DNA of 32,269 nt from an uncultured Oscillospiraceae bacterium (GCA_904396495.1 CAJFOJ010000029.1:1-32269); one strand, 5' to 3'. Positions 14,783 through 23,225 are shown, numbered from the stretch's first letter. The notes: generated by a model not told the origin, from the sequence alone. Made by a program: numbers and translations.

Positions 14783-16505
14783 ATTTCTGCAACACAAATA
14801 CGCCCTTTCGAAGAAGGGCGCCCGGGATATGATAAAGGCCGTTGGGGTGTTGGTGCTTTCCAACCTCTGTTTGATGCTGCCGGTGGGGCTTTTGTATTGT
14901 TTGGTGTCCGATCTGATGCAGGGCGGAGTAGGAGGCGGCAGGATCGCCTTTTACATCACAGGGCTCGTGATCTGCCTAGCGCTGATTTACCTGACCACTT
15001 TTTGGCAGTACAACGCCACCTATTTTGCAACTTACGTGGAAAGCGGTGTGCGGCGCATTTCTTTGGCGGAAAAGCTGCGAAAGCTGCCCCTTTCCTTCTT
15101 TGGGAAAAAGGACCTTTCCGATTTGACCAGCACCATTATGGCCGATTGCACCACCTTGGAAACTGCTTCCTCCCACTGGATTCCCGAGCTATTCGGCTCC
15201 ATCATCTCCACCTTTCTTATTGCGATAGGGCTGTTTTTCTTCGATTGGCGGATGGCCCTTGCGGCTTTGTGGGTGCTGCCGGTATCCTTTGTCATCGTGC
15301 TGTTTTCCTCCAAAGTGCAGTACCGGCTGGGTAAAAAGCAGATGGCTGTGAAAATGGCTTGTGCCGACGGCATCCAGGAGTGTCTGGAATCGGTGCGGGA
15401 TTTAAAGGCCAACAACGCAGAGGGACGCTATTTGGCCGGGTTGGACAAAAAAATTAAGGCGGTGGAAAAACGGGCCGTCATCTCCGAACTGGGGACAGCG
15501 GTATTCGTCGCATCCGCTCAGATGATTCTCAAATTGGGAATCGCAACGGTGACATTGGTGGGAGGCTATTTGTTGGCAGACGGCAGCCTCGACTTGTTGA
15601 CCTTTTTCATGTTTCTGCTGCTAGTCTCTAGACTCTACGACCCCATGCAGATGTCATTACAGAACTTGGCCGCCATTATCTCCATTAACGTCCAATGCGA
15701 GCGGATGGACGAAATCCTATCCCATCCGGTTCAGACCGGGGTAGAGCAGCTCTCTAACCGGGGATTCGACTTGGTATTCGACCATGTGTCCTTTTCCTAT
15801 CACCCGGGAGAGCAGGTGTTGCGGGACGTGTCCTTTACCGCAAAACAGGGGGAGGTTACCGCTCTCATTGGCCCTTCCGGCGGGGGAAAGACGACGGTTT
15901 CCCGATTAGCCGCCCGCTTCTGGGATGCCACTGGCGGGGCAATTACGGTAGGCGGCATGGACGTCTCCAAAGTGGAGCCGGAAACACTGCTTTCCCTGTA
16001 TTCCATTGTCTTTCAGGACGTCGTGCTGTTCAACAACACCGTTTTGGAGAACATCCGAATCGGGCGCAAAGACGCCACTGACGAAGAGGTCATCCGCGCA
16101 GCCAAACAGGCCCACTGCGACGAGTTTGCAGAAAAGCTACCAGATGGGTGGAATACCCGGATCGGTGAAAACGGCTCGGAACTCTCGGGAGGAGAGCGGC
16201 AGCGAATTTCCATCGCTCGCGCTTTTTTAAAGGACGCGCCGATTATTCTGATGGACGAAGCTACCGCTTCTCTGGACGTGGACAACGAGACGCTGATTCA
16301 GGAATCCCTCTCCCACCTCATCCAGAACAAAACCGTGTTGATTATCGCCCACCGTATGCGCACCGTTGCAGGAGCGGATCAAATTGTTGTCCTCAGCGAC
16401 GGCTGTGTAGCCCAACAGGGGAAACCAGCAGATCTGCTCGAGCAAGACGGCATTTACAGGAGGATGGTCCAGCTTCAGCAACAGTCCAGTCAATGGAAAA
16501 TATGA
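14775..16505 (+). CDS. ABC half-transporter, fused permease and ATPase, second of a pair (576 aa)
   Basis: Partner of the preceding protein with the same architecture: membrane domain at about residues 15-300 and an ATPase domain with Walker A GPSGGGKTT near 367, FQDV at the Q-loop, signature LSGGERQR near 471, Walker B IILMDEATASLD near 491 and IIAHRMRT for the switch. All catalytic motifs of both subunits look intact, so both ATP sites could be active. The start codon lies inside the end of the first gene (8-bp overlap). A terminator follows directly. The function would be shared with its partner: ferric-siderophore uptake is my preferred inference from the neighbourhood. Confidence 0.93.
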   Translation: MAKFLQHKYALSKKGARDMIKAVGVLVLSNLCLMLPVGLLYCLVSDLMQGGVGGGRIAFYITGLVICLALIYLTTFWQYNATYFATYVESGVRRISLAEKLRKLPLSFFGKKDLSDLTSTIMADCTTLETASSHWIPELFGSIISTFLIAIGLFFFDWRMALAALWVLPVSFVIVLFSSKVQYRLGKKQMAVKMACADGIQECLESVRDLKANNAEGRYLAGLDKKIKAVEKRAVISELGTAVFVASAQMILKLGIATVTLVGGYLLADGSLDLLTFFMFLLLVSRLYDPMQMSLQNLAAIISINVQCERMDEILSHPVQTGVEQLSNRGFDLVFDHVSFSYHPGEQVLRDVSFTAKQGEVTALIGPSGGGKTTVSRLAARFWDATGGAITVGGMDVSKVEPETLLSLYSIVFQDVVLFNNTVLENIRIGRKDATDEEVIRAAKQAHCDEFAEKLPDGWNTRIGENGSELSGGERQRISIARAFLKDAPIILMDEATASLDVDNETLIQESLSHLIQNKTVLIIAHRMRTVAGADQIVVLSDGCVAQQGKPADLLEQDGIYRRMVQLQQQSSQWKI

Positions 16506-16527
16506 TATGATGATTTATTTAAACGGG

Positions 16528-16562
16528 AAAGAGATGCCGCAATTTACGGCATCTCTTTTTGT
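16528..16562 (+). terminator. Terminator after the ABC pair
   Basis: AAAGAGATGCCG (16528-16539) and CGGCATCTCTTT (16547-16558) form a perfect 12-bp stem with a 7-nt loop, followed by more T's. Confidence 0.9.
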
Positions 16563-16668
16563 CTACAACAGTGGTAACTGTACCAATCAAGCGAAGACTT
16601 ATATCATGAATTTTTAGAAATAGTATTTCTAATTTAATTGTCATAAAAAAATATATTTTCATAAATTG

Positions 16669-16697
16669 TTTACATAAAAATAAAAAAGGATTACACT
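16669..16697 (+). promoter_or_regulatory. Promoter of the cell-wall-binding-repeat gene
   Basis: TTTACA (16669-16674) and TACACT (16692-16697) with 17-bp spacing inside a very AT-rich stretch, leaving a leader of about 55 nt before the GGAGG and start codon. Confidence 0.6.
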
Positions 16698-16756
16698 AAA
16701 GGAAGACAAGGATACTTGTCCTGAAATAGCATAGCGGCTAGGAGGTTAGAAAGTAT

Positions 16757-19700
16757 ATGAGAAAGAAAAAATGGCTCTCTTTTGCTTTGGCGGCAATGAT
16801 GGCGATGTCTCTTCCAGTCAATGCGGCCGCCCAATGGCGGCAGGACGGTAGCCGTCAGTGGCAATGGCTTGAAAACGGCCAGAAACAGACCGGTTGGCAC
16901 TGGATTGTCAATAGCTGGTATCATTTTGACACCTCCGGCAATATGACGGTAGGTTGGTTGAAGGATCAGCACAAATGGTACTATTTGAACACCAACGGCA
17001 ATATGCAGACTGGCTGGAAAAAGGTACAAGGCGTTTGGTATCATTTCTTGAACAGTGGGGAGATGTCCACTGGATGGCTCAAGAAGGGAAATACCTGGTA
17101 TTATCTCGACCCGGGCAGCGGGGCCATGAAAACAGGCTGGCTCAAAATCAATAACCAGTGGTACTTCTTGGATTTGAGCAGCGGGGCCATGAAAACGGGT
17201 TGGCTCAAAAACAACAATCAATGGTATTTCTTGGATTTGAGCAGCGGGGCCATGAAAACGGGCTGGCTCAAAAACAACGATCAATGGTATTTCTTGGATT
17301 TGAGCAGCGGGACTATGAAAACAGGTTGGCTAAAACACAACAGTCAATGGTATTATTGCAGTGCTTCGGGTGAGATGCAGACAGGGTTAATTGGAGTCGA
17401 CGGCTCTATATATTATTTGCAACCGGATGGCTCCATGAAAACAGGTACCGTCACAGTAAACGGAAAACAATTGGAATTTGCTTCCGACGGCAGCTGTCAA
17501 ACGGAAGGGGTTACCCCGGAGCGGAGCTTTGACCAGTATCATCAGCCTACAAACTGGCAGCAGCCAGAGCAGCCTACTGATCCCCAAGAACCCTCGGATC
17601 CCTCTGAACCGTCTAAACCGGTTACACCTTCCAGGCCGTCCGGCGGATCTTCCGGTGGCGGTAGCTGGGGTGGCGGAGGAAGCTGGGGCGGGGGAGGCTC
17701 CTCCGACGTCAGCGACCCTGATGACGACCAGGATGATGACTCGAGTGGCGACCAGGACGACAACGACGATCAGGACGAATTTATATCGGAAAGTGAGCTC
17801 CGGGCAGATTTTGACCGTTACCTAATATCTCAATGTGACGAGGTGAACGGAAACTTACAGGGCAAAGCCTCTTTTACCTTTGACGCGGCGACCCATACCA
17901 TCGACGTGACCATTTTAAAACCCGGGTCGCTCATTGGCTTTGTCCGGGGTACAGGAGCGGGAATGGCTTTGCATAAATATATGAAAGAAGAAAGAACTAC
18001 TCCTGATTTCTATGAGTGTAGTATTGATGGGCAGGAATATGATTATCTCACTTCTTTGCACACTATGCTTACTTTATTCGATTCTCTGAACGTTTCCCTC
18101 TTTGATGGAATAGAGCAGTTGGATGGGCAATCTGTTTCTATTTCTTTACGCGGTTGTCTGACGGATGAAAAAGGATGGCGTATCGAAAACGCTCCCCTCT
18201 ATACGACGGACGATTACATCTTCCGGTTTAAGCTGGATCCTGACGCAAAACAACCCAAGGGTGAATATTATTTTGGGGATGCTGTAAGCAACAGTGGGGT
18301 AGCTGCTACCTGCCAGGAAATGGACGAGGGCGTTTTGGTAACGTTGCAGAACGGGTATACGATGGACAACGGTATCCGCCTATATGGCTTGACATCACCG
18401 GAAATACGCATCGCCAGTTTGTCGATTGGAGACGTGATGGACAAAAGTGAAGGGACGACAGTACTATCCCAATATGACAAAGAAGCTTCATTTTATATGA
18501 AAAAGAGTTGGCTATCTTATACGCCTTTAGACTGGTTTACCAGTACTTTCCATCGGACAGATTGCGGCTTTGATGGAGCCGAGAAGGTAACAACATCTTA
18601 TGACGACTCTACTAACACTGTGACTTATGTATATGACTATAACGATCATGATGGAAACCTATACACCCTATCCATCCAATACGGCAAAGACAACCGAAGC
18701 TTTCTGATTAAGGATGTGTCTTTTGCAGACTTCACCAAGGAACCAGATAGCGACGGAAACTACCGCATTGGAAGTATTCTCCCTGATTTTGAGAGTCCTT
18801 CCTCTGGAGCGACGGCTATTTATTATGGATTAAATGCAGAACGATCCTTTGACTACGAACTGGATGGATGTCTGTCCCTACATGCGCCTTCGGGTGGGAA
18901 CAATTATTTTGACGGAAAGCTCAGCGTCGATTTTTCAGAGCCGGTGAGTATTGACGGCCATTGGGTAAACCGGTTCTGCATTTATGATATCATAGGATCC
19001 GATGATTCACAGGGAGGTTATTTGGAAACAGAGGATGGTCGGATTTATGGGTTACAGACCTCCACTTTCGATGAATCCGGTGGAAGGCTTTATCAGTTTG
19101 AAACCGACGGGGATGCAGTTATTATTCACCTTAAGATAGCCAATATGGGCATGGAACTGGATTTTCTGGATTTGACTGAAGAACGGCTTTCTACAAAACG
19201 AATCACAGTGCTGGCACACAGTAAACCTCGGGTAAAAGCCTCTGTTTATGAAGATGACATATATTTTACCACATTCTCTGGGTGGTATTTTAATGAAAAA
19301 GGAGAACTAGTCATTGATTTGACACAGGTATATCCGGCATATCATTTAAGAGATCGTATAGCTATCAGTTTTCAGAAGGATATTCAGTTGGACGGAACCA
19401 CTATACTAGGTATTGGAGACACTGATCCGCGCATCTATAACAATGGAGTTGTACTGGAAGGCTTCTATTCCCAGAGCCCTACAGCGTGGGTAAATGGCAA
19501 TATAGCATCCGAAGTGACAACCAGCGTAAAAGACGGTGTGAAAAACTTTACTATAACAGAAGGTGATTCAACCTTTACGTTAAAGATGACGTTGGATTCC
19601 AGCCGGCAGAAAATCATACTGCATACTTTTACTCAAGACTTCTTATCTTACAATACCATGACGATGTCCCCCCATATTACTATATATAGCAACAATTTGT

Positions 19701-19939
19701 TGGCAATTTCTAACGATCAAAATGTACCTGTCGATATCACAGAAGAGGTAGCGGGGTTCGAAGAAGAAAACACCTCTTCCGAGCCGATAATAGAGGATAA
19801 CGAAGCCGCCTTGCCGGAACCGGAAAAATTGCCATCAGAAGAAGACGCCCCTTTAGAGGATGCTGCGCCATCTAAGGATGAGGGCAGTTCTGATGGAGAG
19901 CTTTCTGATTTGGAGCCTGATTCTTCCGATCAAACATAA
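16757..19939 (+). CDS. Secreted cell-wall-binding-repeat protein with large unknown C-terminal region (1060 aa)
   Basis: The N-terminus is a signal peptide (MRKKK, hydrophobic core, cleavage likely after NAAA near residue 25). Residues about 27-245 are roughly ten choline/glucan-binding-type repeats (pattern GWLK..W.YL...G.MKTGW), which anchor proteins to the wall non-covalently. A low-complexity linker follows (about 245-345): Pro/Ser/Glu-rich, then Gly-Ser-Trp repeats (SWGGGG), then a long Asp-rich run. Residues about 345-1000 look like a beta-rich globular region that I do not recognise; the tail (about 1000-1060) is highly acidic. No LPXTG motif is seen. GGAGG stands before the ATG. It is monocistronic, flanked by terminators. 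Role: surface protein of unknown function. Confidence 0.88.
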   Translation: MRKKKWLSFALAAMMAMSLPVNAAAQWRQDGSRQWQWLENGQKQTGWHWIVNSWYHFDTSGNMTVGWLKDQHKWYYLNTNGNMQTGWKKVQGVWYHFLNSGEMSTGWLKKGNTWYYLDPGSGAMKTGWLKINNQWYFLDLSSGAMKTGWLKNNNQWYFLDLSSGAMKTGWLKNNDQWYFLDLSSGTMKTGWLKHNSQWYYCSASGEMQTGLIGVDGSIYYLQPDGSMKTGTVTVNGKQLEFASDGSCQTEGVTPERSFDQYHQPTNWQQPEQPTDPQEPSDPSEPSKPVTPSRPSGGSSGGGSWGGGGSWGGGGSSDVSDPDDDQDDDSSGDQDDNDDQDEFISESELRADFDRYLISQCDEVNGNLQGKASFTFDAATHTIDVTILKPGSLIGFVRGTGAGMALHKYMKEERTTPDFYECSIDGQEYDYLTSLHTMLTLFDSLNVSLFDGIEQLDGQSVSISLRGCLTDEKGWRIENAPLYTTDDYIFRFKLDPDAKQPKGEYYFGDAVSNSGVAATCQEMDEGVLVTLQNGYTMDNGIRLYGLTSPEIRIASLSIGDVMDKSEGTTVLSQYDKEASFYMKKSWLSYTPLDWFTSTFHRTDCGFDGAEKVTTSYDDSTNTVTYVYDYNDHDGNLYTLSIQYGKDNRSFLIKDVSFADFTKEPDSDGNYRIGSILPDFESPSSGATAIYYGLNAERSFDYELDGCLSLHAPSGGNNYFDGKLSVDFSEPVSIDGHWVNRFCIYDIIGSDDSQGGYLETEDGRIYGLQTSTFDESGGRLYQFETDGDAVIIHLKIANMGMELDFLDLTEERLSTKRITVLAHSKPRVKASVYEDDIYFTTFSGWYFNEKGELVIDLTQVYPAYHLRDRIAISFQKDIQLDGTTILGIGDTDPRIYNNGVVLEGFYSQSPTAWVNGNIASEVTTSVKDGVKNFTITEGDSTFTLKMTLDSSRQKIILHTFTQDFLSYNTMTMSPHITIYSNNLLAISNDQNVPVDITEEVAGFEEENTSSEPIIEDNEAALPEPEKLPSEEDAPLEDAAPSKDEGSSDGELSDLEPDSSDQT
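17105..17356 (+). repeat. 63-bp tandem coding repeats
   Basis: Four consecutive 63-bp units (21 codons each) inside the wall-binding repeat region. The units starting at 17168, 17231 and 17294 are nearly identical at the DNA level, while 17105-17167 is more diverged. The near-identity at silent positions points to recent duplication, and copy number may vary between strains. Confidence 0.9.
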
Positions 19940-19975
19940 GTCTACCCTTTCGCCAAATTGTCACTGACTAAACAA

Positions 19976-20010
19976 GTGGCCCCTATCAATCGATAGGGGC
20001 CACCGTCTTT
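19976..20010 (+). terminator. Terminator after the wall-binding protein
   Basis: GTGGCCCCTATC (19976-19987) and GATAGGGGCCAC (19992-20003) form a perfect 12-bp stem with a 4-nt loop, followed by a T-rich stretch with C interruptions. Confidence 0.75.
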
Positions 20011-20058
20011 CTCTATATTTATTTTCCCGCCAAAAAATCCTTTTTTGGGAACATGCTT

Positions 20059-20238
20059 CTAATCGGAATAATGTTGTAGGGCATAGTGAACGCATTCCCG
20101 GATGAGCCGGCTGACGGAGATATCTTTTTGCCTACTGATTTCTAAAATTTTTTGATCGTCTTCCGGAGAAAGGCTGAAGGTTCGAGGTATATGGGCATTT
20201 GACCTTTGATTTTCTGAATTTACTCGGAAAATATCCAT
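20059..20238 (-). CDS. Ribbon-helix-helix DNA-binding protein (59 aa)
   Basis: Very small protein with a ribbon-helix-helix layout: a basic strand (HIPRTFSLSPED, residues 16-27), first helix DQKILEISRQK (28-38), turn DISV (39-42), second helix SRLIRECVHYALQHY (43-57). This matches Arc/MetJ/CopG-type repressors. GGGGG lies about 9 bases before the ATG. It is transcribed divergently from an XRE regulator with about 105 bp between them, so the two may share an operator. There is no toxin partner next to it. Function is unknown; repression of its own or the neighbour's promoter is the simplest guess. Confidence 0.75.
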   Translation of the reverse strand: MDIFRVNSENQRSNAHIPRTFSLSPEDDQKILEISRQKDISVSRLIRECVHYALQHYSD

Positions 20239-20253
20239 TTTTAATCCCCCGTT

Positions 20254-20265
20254 TAAAAATTTTTA
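20254..20265. promoter_or_regulatory. 12-bp AT palindrome between divergent regulators
   Basis: TAAAAATTTTTA lies in the shared upstream region of the ribbon-helix-helix and XRE genes. It could be an operator half or simply AT-rich DNA. Confidence 0.3.
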
Positions 20266-20343
20266 GATTTAGTCATCTTTAGGGTGAGATTGGTGTTTTT
20301 TTGTGTTATTATTCTCATAAATACTACATTAAGGAAGGAAAAC

Positions 20344-20616
20344 ATGAAAGTTTGTCACTACGGTGGAAAAGCAAATGTTTCAGGAAGTAAAATCCAGTTT
20401 CTTAGAGAAACCGCCCATCTGTCCCAGAAACAACTGGCCATAAAAATGGAACTGAACGGCACTCAATTTTCGCAACAGACCATTAGCCGAATCGAACAGG
20501 GAAAGCGTTTGGTCACCGATTTTGAATTGATGAAACTGGCGGAAATTTTAAAAGTGAGCGTTTACTACCTGCTGACCGGCGAAGAATCAGATCCTTTCAG
20601 TTCACCAAAGAAATGA
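20344..20616 (+). CDS. XRE-family transcriptional regulator (90 aa)
   Basis: Single-domain helix-turn-helix protein. The HTH occupies about residues 15-78, with LSQKQLAIKMELNGTQFSQQTISRIEQGKR covering helices two and three; the loop between them is a little longer than in Cro/CI. The start at 20344 follows AAGGAAGG by 5-6 bases; upstream in-frame codons lack such a site. Its last 20 bp overlap the end of the convergent gpr gene. The C-terminal SVYYLLTGEESDPF resembles other stand-alone XRE proteins. No target is obvious other than the shared intergenic region with the divergent ribbon-helix-helix gene. Confidence 0.87.
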   Translation: MKVCHYGGKANVSGSKIQFLRETAHLSQKQLAIKMELNGTQFSQQTISRIEQGKRLVTDFELMKLAEILKVSVYYLLTGEESDPFSSPKK

Positions 20617-21466
20617 TATCATCGAGGGAAAGACTGGGCTGGAGCGCTAGGTTGATGCCGAAGGCAACGGTTTTAGCGGCGTTTTCGATGATGGTGTCGA
20701 TTTCTCTGGGAGTCACCATCATGCTCCGGCCTTTGTCCGGCAAGGTGATGGGCTGTTCGCCTGCCAAATCCTCCGCTATGGTGTTCATGTCCACAACCGT
20801 CGGGACGCCTACGGCGATAACGGGCACCCCAAGCGTCTTCTGGCTTAACTCCTTCCGATGGTTGGCTACTCCCGAGCCGGGGGCGATGCCAGTATCGGAG
20901 ATTTGTACCGTTGCACCCAATCGGGCGATTTCCCGGGAGGCCAAAGCGTCGATGACAACTACGCCGCAGGGCTTTAATTCCCGTACAATGGCTGATACTA
21001 TCTCAGCGGTTTCTATACCGGTTTGTCCCAGAACGCCGGGTGCGATGGCGGCGGTGCTCCGCAGATTATCGAAGCCGGAAATGGAGGACAAATCTTGTTG
21101 GAGGTGCCGGGTAGCAAAAATGAGGTTGATGACTTCGGGGCCCAAAGCGTCAGGAGTGATGGCGGAATTGCCCAGCCCTACTACCAGCGCCGGCCCGTCG
21201 GGCAGGATCTTTTTTAACTCGTCGCCGACGATTTGGACCTGATCCTCAAATTCGGAGGTAAACCGGTGGAAAGGGGCCGTCTCCACTGTCACATAGTTTC
21301 CGACAGGCTTTCCAATGGCCTTGGCCCCCTCCGGAGTTTCGATAGATACCCTTGTTATGGGAGTCTGCCCCACTGTCTCAGTGTCCCGCCGCACACCTTG
21401 AGGCAGGGATGGACCTGTGTCGGTGAGGCATTCAACCGCCAAGTCGGTCCGTATATTTTTTAGCAT
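20597..21466 (-). CDS. gpr: Germination protease GPR (289 aa)
   Basis: Peptidase family A25 enzyme that degrades small acid-soluble spore proteins when the spore germinates. The family pattern is clear: N-terminal IRTDLAVE propeptide region, VVGLGNSAITPDALGP, ATRHL, PGVLGQTGIET, VIDALASR, ISDTGIAPGSGVANHRKELSQKTLGVPVIAVGVPTVVD, and MMVTPREIDTIIENAAKTVAFGINLALQ. I place the start at 21466 with AAAGGTGAT upstream; further in-frame sequence to 21667 lacks family similarity. It is divergent from rpsT, a very common Clostridia arrangement. It is the best evidence in the window that the organism forms spores. Forespore sigma control is expected but I could not confirm a promoter. Confidence 0.96.
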   Translation of the reverse strand: MLKNIRTDLAVECLTDTGPSLPQGVRRDTETVGQTPITRVSIETPEGAKAIGKPVGNYVTVETAPFHRFTSEFEDQVQIVGDELKKILPDGPALVVGLGNSAITPDALGPEVINLIFATRHLQQDLSSISGFDNLRSTAAIAPGVLGQTGIETAEIVSAIVRELKPCGVVVIDALASREIARLGATVQISDTGIAPGSGVANHRKELSQKTLGVPVIAVGVPTVVDMNTIAEDLAGEQPITLPDKGRSMMVTPREIDTIIENAAKTVAFGINLALQPSLSLDDIISLVN

Positions 21467-21533
21467 AGTATCACCTTTTTGTTTATAAATTTGGAAAAGC
21501 TTCCCACTGCACCGAATTTCCCGCAAAAAACCC

Positions 21534-21562
21534 TTGCATTTTTCTGTGGGAAATGGTATGAT
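21534..21562 (+). promoter_or_regulatory. rpsT promoter
   Basis: TTGCAT (21534-21539) and TATGAT (21557-21562) with 17-bp spacing, giving a leader of about 130 nt before rpsT. Such a long leader could hold autoregulatory structure, but I see no strong hairpin. Confidence 0.6.
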
Positions 21563-21700
21563 AATAAAGCTGTCATAGTCTGCCAACGTGTCTTGACGCG
21601 CAAGCGTTATGGTGGAATCTGTGGCATTTAAAAGGATTGCACAAATGTCCTTTGTTAGTTTGCTCAACGCAGGCTGACTTTATGTGAAGGAGGTGCCAAT

Positions 21701-21964
21701 ATGCCTAACATTAAATCCGCAAAGAAGAGAGTCAGGGTCACTGAAACCAAAACTTTGCAGAACAGGATGGCGAAAGGTAAGCTGAAAGCTGCTTTGAAAG
21801 CGGTTGACGCTGCGGTTGCCGCCAACGCTGCCGACAAGGAAGCGGTTGCGAAAGTTGCCTTAAAAGTCATCGACCAGTCCGCTGCAAAAGGTATTATCCA
21901 TAAAAACAAAGCAGCCCGTAAGAAAGCTCAGGTTGCCGCAAAAGTGAATACTGCAAAAGCGTAA
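21701..21964 (+). CDS. rpsT: 30S ribosomal protein S20 (87 aa)
   Basis: Small basic ribosomal protein that binds 16S rRNA early in 30S assembly. The sequence starts MPNIKSAKKRVRVTETKTLQN and has the usual Lys/Ala-rich helices (KAALKAVDAAVA, AVAKVALKVIDQSAAKGIIHKNKAARKKAQVA). Length is normal. An excellent AAGGAGGTG lies 7 bases before the ATG. It is monocistronic, divergent from gpr, and followed by a hairpin terminator. Confidence 0.98.
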   Translation: MPNIKSAKKRVRVTETKTLQNRMAKGKLKAALKAVDAAVAANAADKEAVAKVALKVIDQSAAKGIIHKNKAARKKAQVAAKVNTAKA

Positions 21965-21987
21965 GCATTTCGTTTTTGTGTAAAAAT

Positions 21988-22028
21988 GCAGTTGTCCTTC
22001 CAACCTCTGAGGACAATTGCGTTTTGTT
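21988..22028 (+). terminator. rpsT terminator
   Basis: GCAGTTGTCC (21988-21997) pairs with GGACAATTGC (22011-22020) with one G-U, followed by GTTTTGTTTT. Confidence 0.8.
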
Positions 22029-22046
22029 TTGTAGGGAACATCCCAA

Positions 22047-22107
22047 ACTTTAAAACAGCAAAAAGCCGTGAGATTGAATGTCTCACGGCTTTTTGCTGTT
22101 TTAAAGT
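22047..22107. terminator. 27-bp-arm bidirectional terminator
   Basis: Perfect inverted repeat with 27-bp arms (22047-22073 and 22081-22107) and a 7-nt loop. A-rich and T-rich ends make it a terminator in both directions, serving the minus-strand kinase-like gene and backing up rpsT. The distal end of the stem extends 7 bp into the 3' end of the minus-strand pseudogene. Confidence 0.88.
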
Positions 22108-22648
22108 AAATATTGCGATTCTATCATTGCGGCATTTTTCGCCATGGATTTTGTGCCGCCTAAGCGGAGAACAGGACAGTTAAATTCTGTGATCCATTGT
22201 TCGTGGATTTTGAGACACATCTGCGGTGGCTCTCCGGTATCGTATGATGCAGCTTGAGAGAGAAACTGCTGATTCTGTTCATACATGTCCCCTCCAGGAA
22301 GGATGCGCATTCCGAATTTCCTTAATTTGCGGGCTTGGAGTCGCTTTAGCCGGATTCCGGTCGGAGCCGTCAAAAAGATGGCGAGATCAAAAAGAGGGGT
22401 GAAAAGTTCACGGATGCTATCCATCGAACCGGTCATGACAAAACGCTTGCCTTTTGGGACTGCTTCCATGAGGACTTGGATTCGTTCTTGCCGTGGACGA
22501 AGAACAGTATAGGGAATTTCCGTGTCCCAGCGCCAGATGTAGTCGTCAATGTCGATATGTTTTATACCCCAAGCTTTTCAGCCAATTCCCGGCCCAGCGT
22601 TATTTTCCCAGAGCCGGTGGCGCCGAAAATGATAATCCCTCTGGACAT
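22101..22648 (-). pseudogene. Adenylate-kinase-like P-loop NTPase, frameshifted
   Basis: Two reading frames together look like one P-loop nucleotide-kinase-type protein of about 180 residues. The first starts at 22648 (AGAGGT upstream), reads MSRGIIIFGATGSGKIT and reaches a TAA at 22562-22564 after about 28 codons. The continuation is in another frame, with HIDIDDYIWRW, RPRQERIQVLMEAVPKGKRFVMTGS and so on to 22101. Removing two bases, or adding one, near 22558-22567 would restore the frame. The Walker A motif is also altered: the residue after Lys is Ile where Ser/Thr is required. Two independent lesions suggest a genuine pseudogene. It follows ppa by 20 bp. A sequencing error would explain only the frameshift. 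Confidence 0.75.
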
Positions 22649-22668
22649 TTTGATTACCTCTGCACAAT

Positions 22669-23199
22669 TTACCGACAAAACTTTTCGACATATGCGTCCA
22701 GTGATTTTTGGATGATTTCCTCCGCCGTTTTGGGGCCTTCCATCTCCTGGACGGCGGTTTCCTTGTTCTCCAACATCTTATATACGGTGAAAAAGTGCCG
22801 CATCTCCTGAAAAATGTGCTCCGGCAGCTCTTTGATGTCGTGGTAGCAGTTGTAGTTGGGGTCGTCGAAGGGAATGGCGATAATTTTTTCGTCTTTTTTA
22901 CCGCCATCGACCATTGTCATCACTCCGATGGCGTAGCACTTTACAAGGGTCATGGGGCGGATGGGCTCGGAACAGAGTACCAACACGTCTAGTGGATCCA
23001 AATCATCGGCGTAGGTGCGGGGGATGAAACCGTAGCTGGCGGGGTAATGGGTAGAGGTGTAGAGAATCCGGTCCAGTTTGAGCATACCGGTTTCTTTGTC
23101 CAGCTCGTACTTGACTTTGCTGCCTTTTTCGATTTCGATGCAGGCCTCGAAGCAGTTGGGCCTCACTCGTTCGGGAGAAATATTGTGCCAAATGTTCAT
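22669..23199 (-). CDS. ppa: Inorganic pyrophosphatase (176 aa)
   Basis: Cytoplasmic family I pyrophosphatase that hydrolyses PPi to two phosphates. The signature D-L-D-P-L-D is at residues 66-71 (ADDLDPLDVLVL), with the upstream EIEKGSKVKYELDKETG and YPASYGFIPRTY blocks and DDPNY downstream that complete the metal and PPi site. I prefer the ATG at 23199 (MNIWHN) because GGAGG is only 2 bases from the ATG at 23208 but 11 from this one. It has a strong promoter, and the broken kinase-like gene follows in the same direction. Confidence 0.96.
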   Translation of the reverse strand: MNIWHNISPERVRPNCFEACIEIEKGSKVKYELDKETGMLKLDRILYTSTHYPASYGFIPRTYADDLDPLDVLVLCSEPIRPMTLVKCYAIGVMTMVDGGKKDEKIIAIPFDDPNYNCYHDIKELPEHIFQEMRHFFTVYKMLENKETAVQEMEGPKTAEEIIQKSLDAYVEKFCR

Positions 23200-23225
23200 G
23201 GTGTACATCTCCTCCTTTTTCTTTT

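Noticed and set aside
16691-17284. 197-codon minus-strand frame with internal repeats
   Set aside because: Its repeats are the complement of the wall-binding repeats of the plus-strand gene and carry no independent signal.
17105-17356. Tandem repeats as a possible CRISPR array
   Set aside because: The units are contiguous 63-bp coding repeats without spacers and translate to wall-binding motifs.
20613-21242. 209-codon plus-strand frame opposite gpr
   Set aside because: Antisense shadow of a certain gene, with no start signal.
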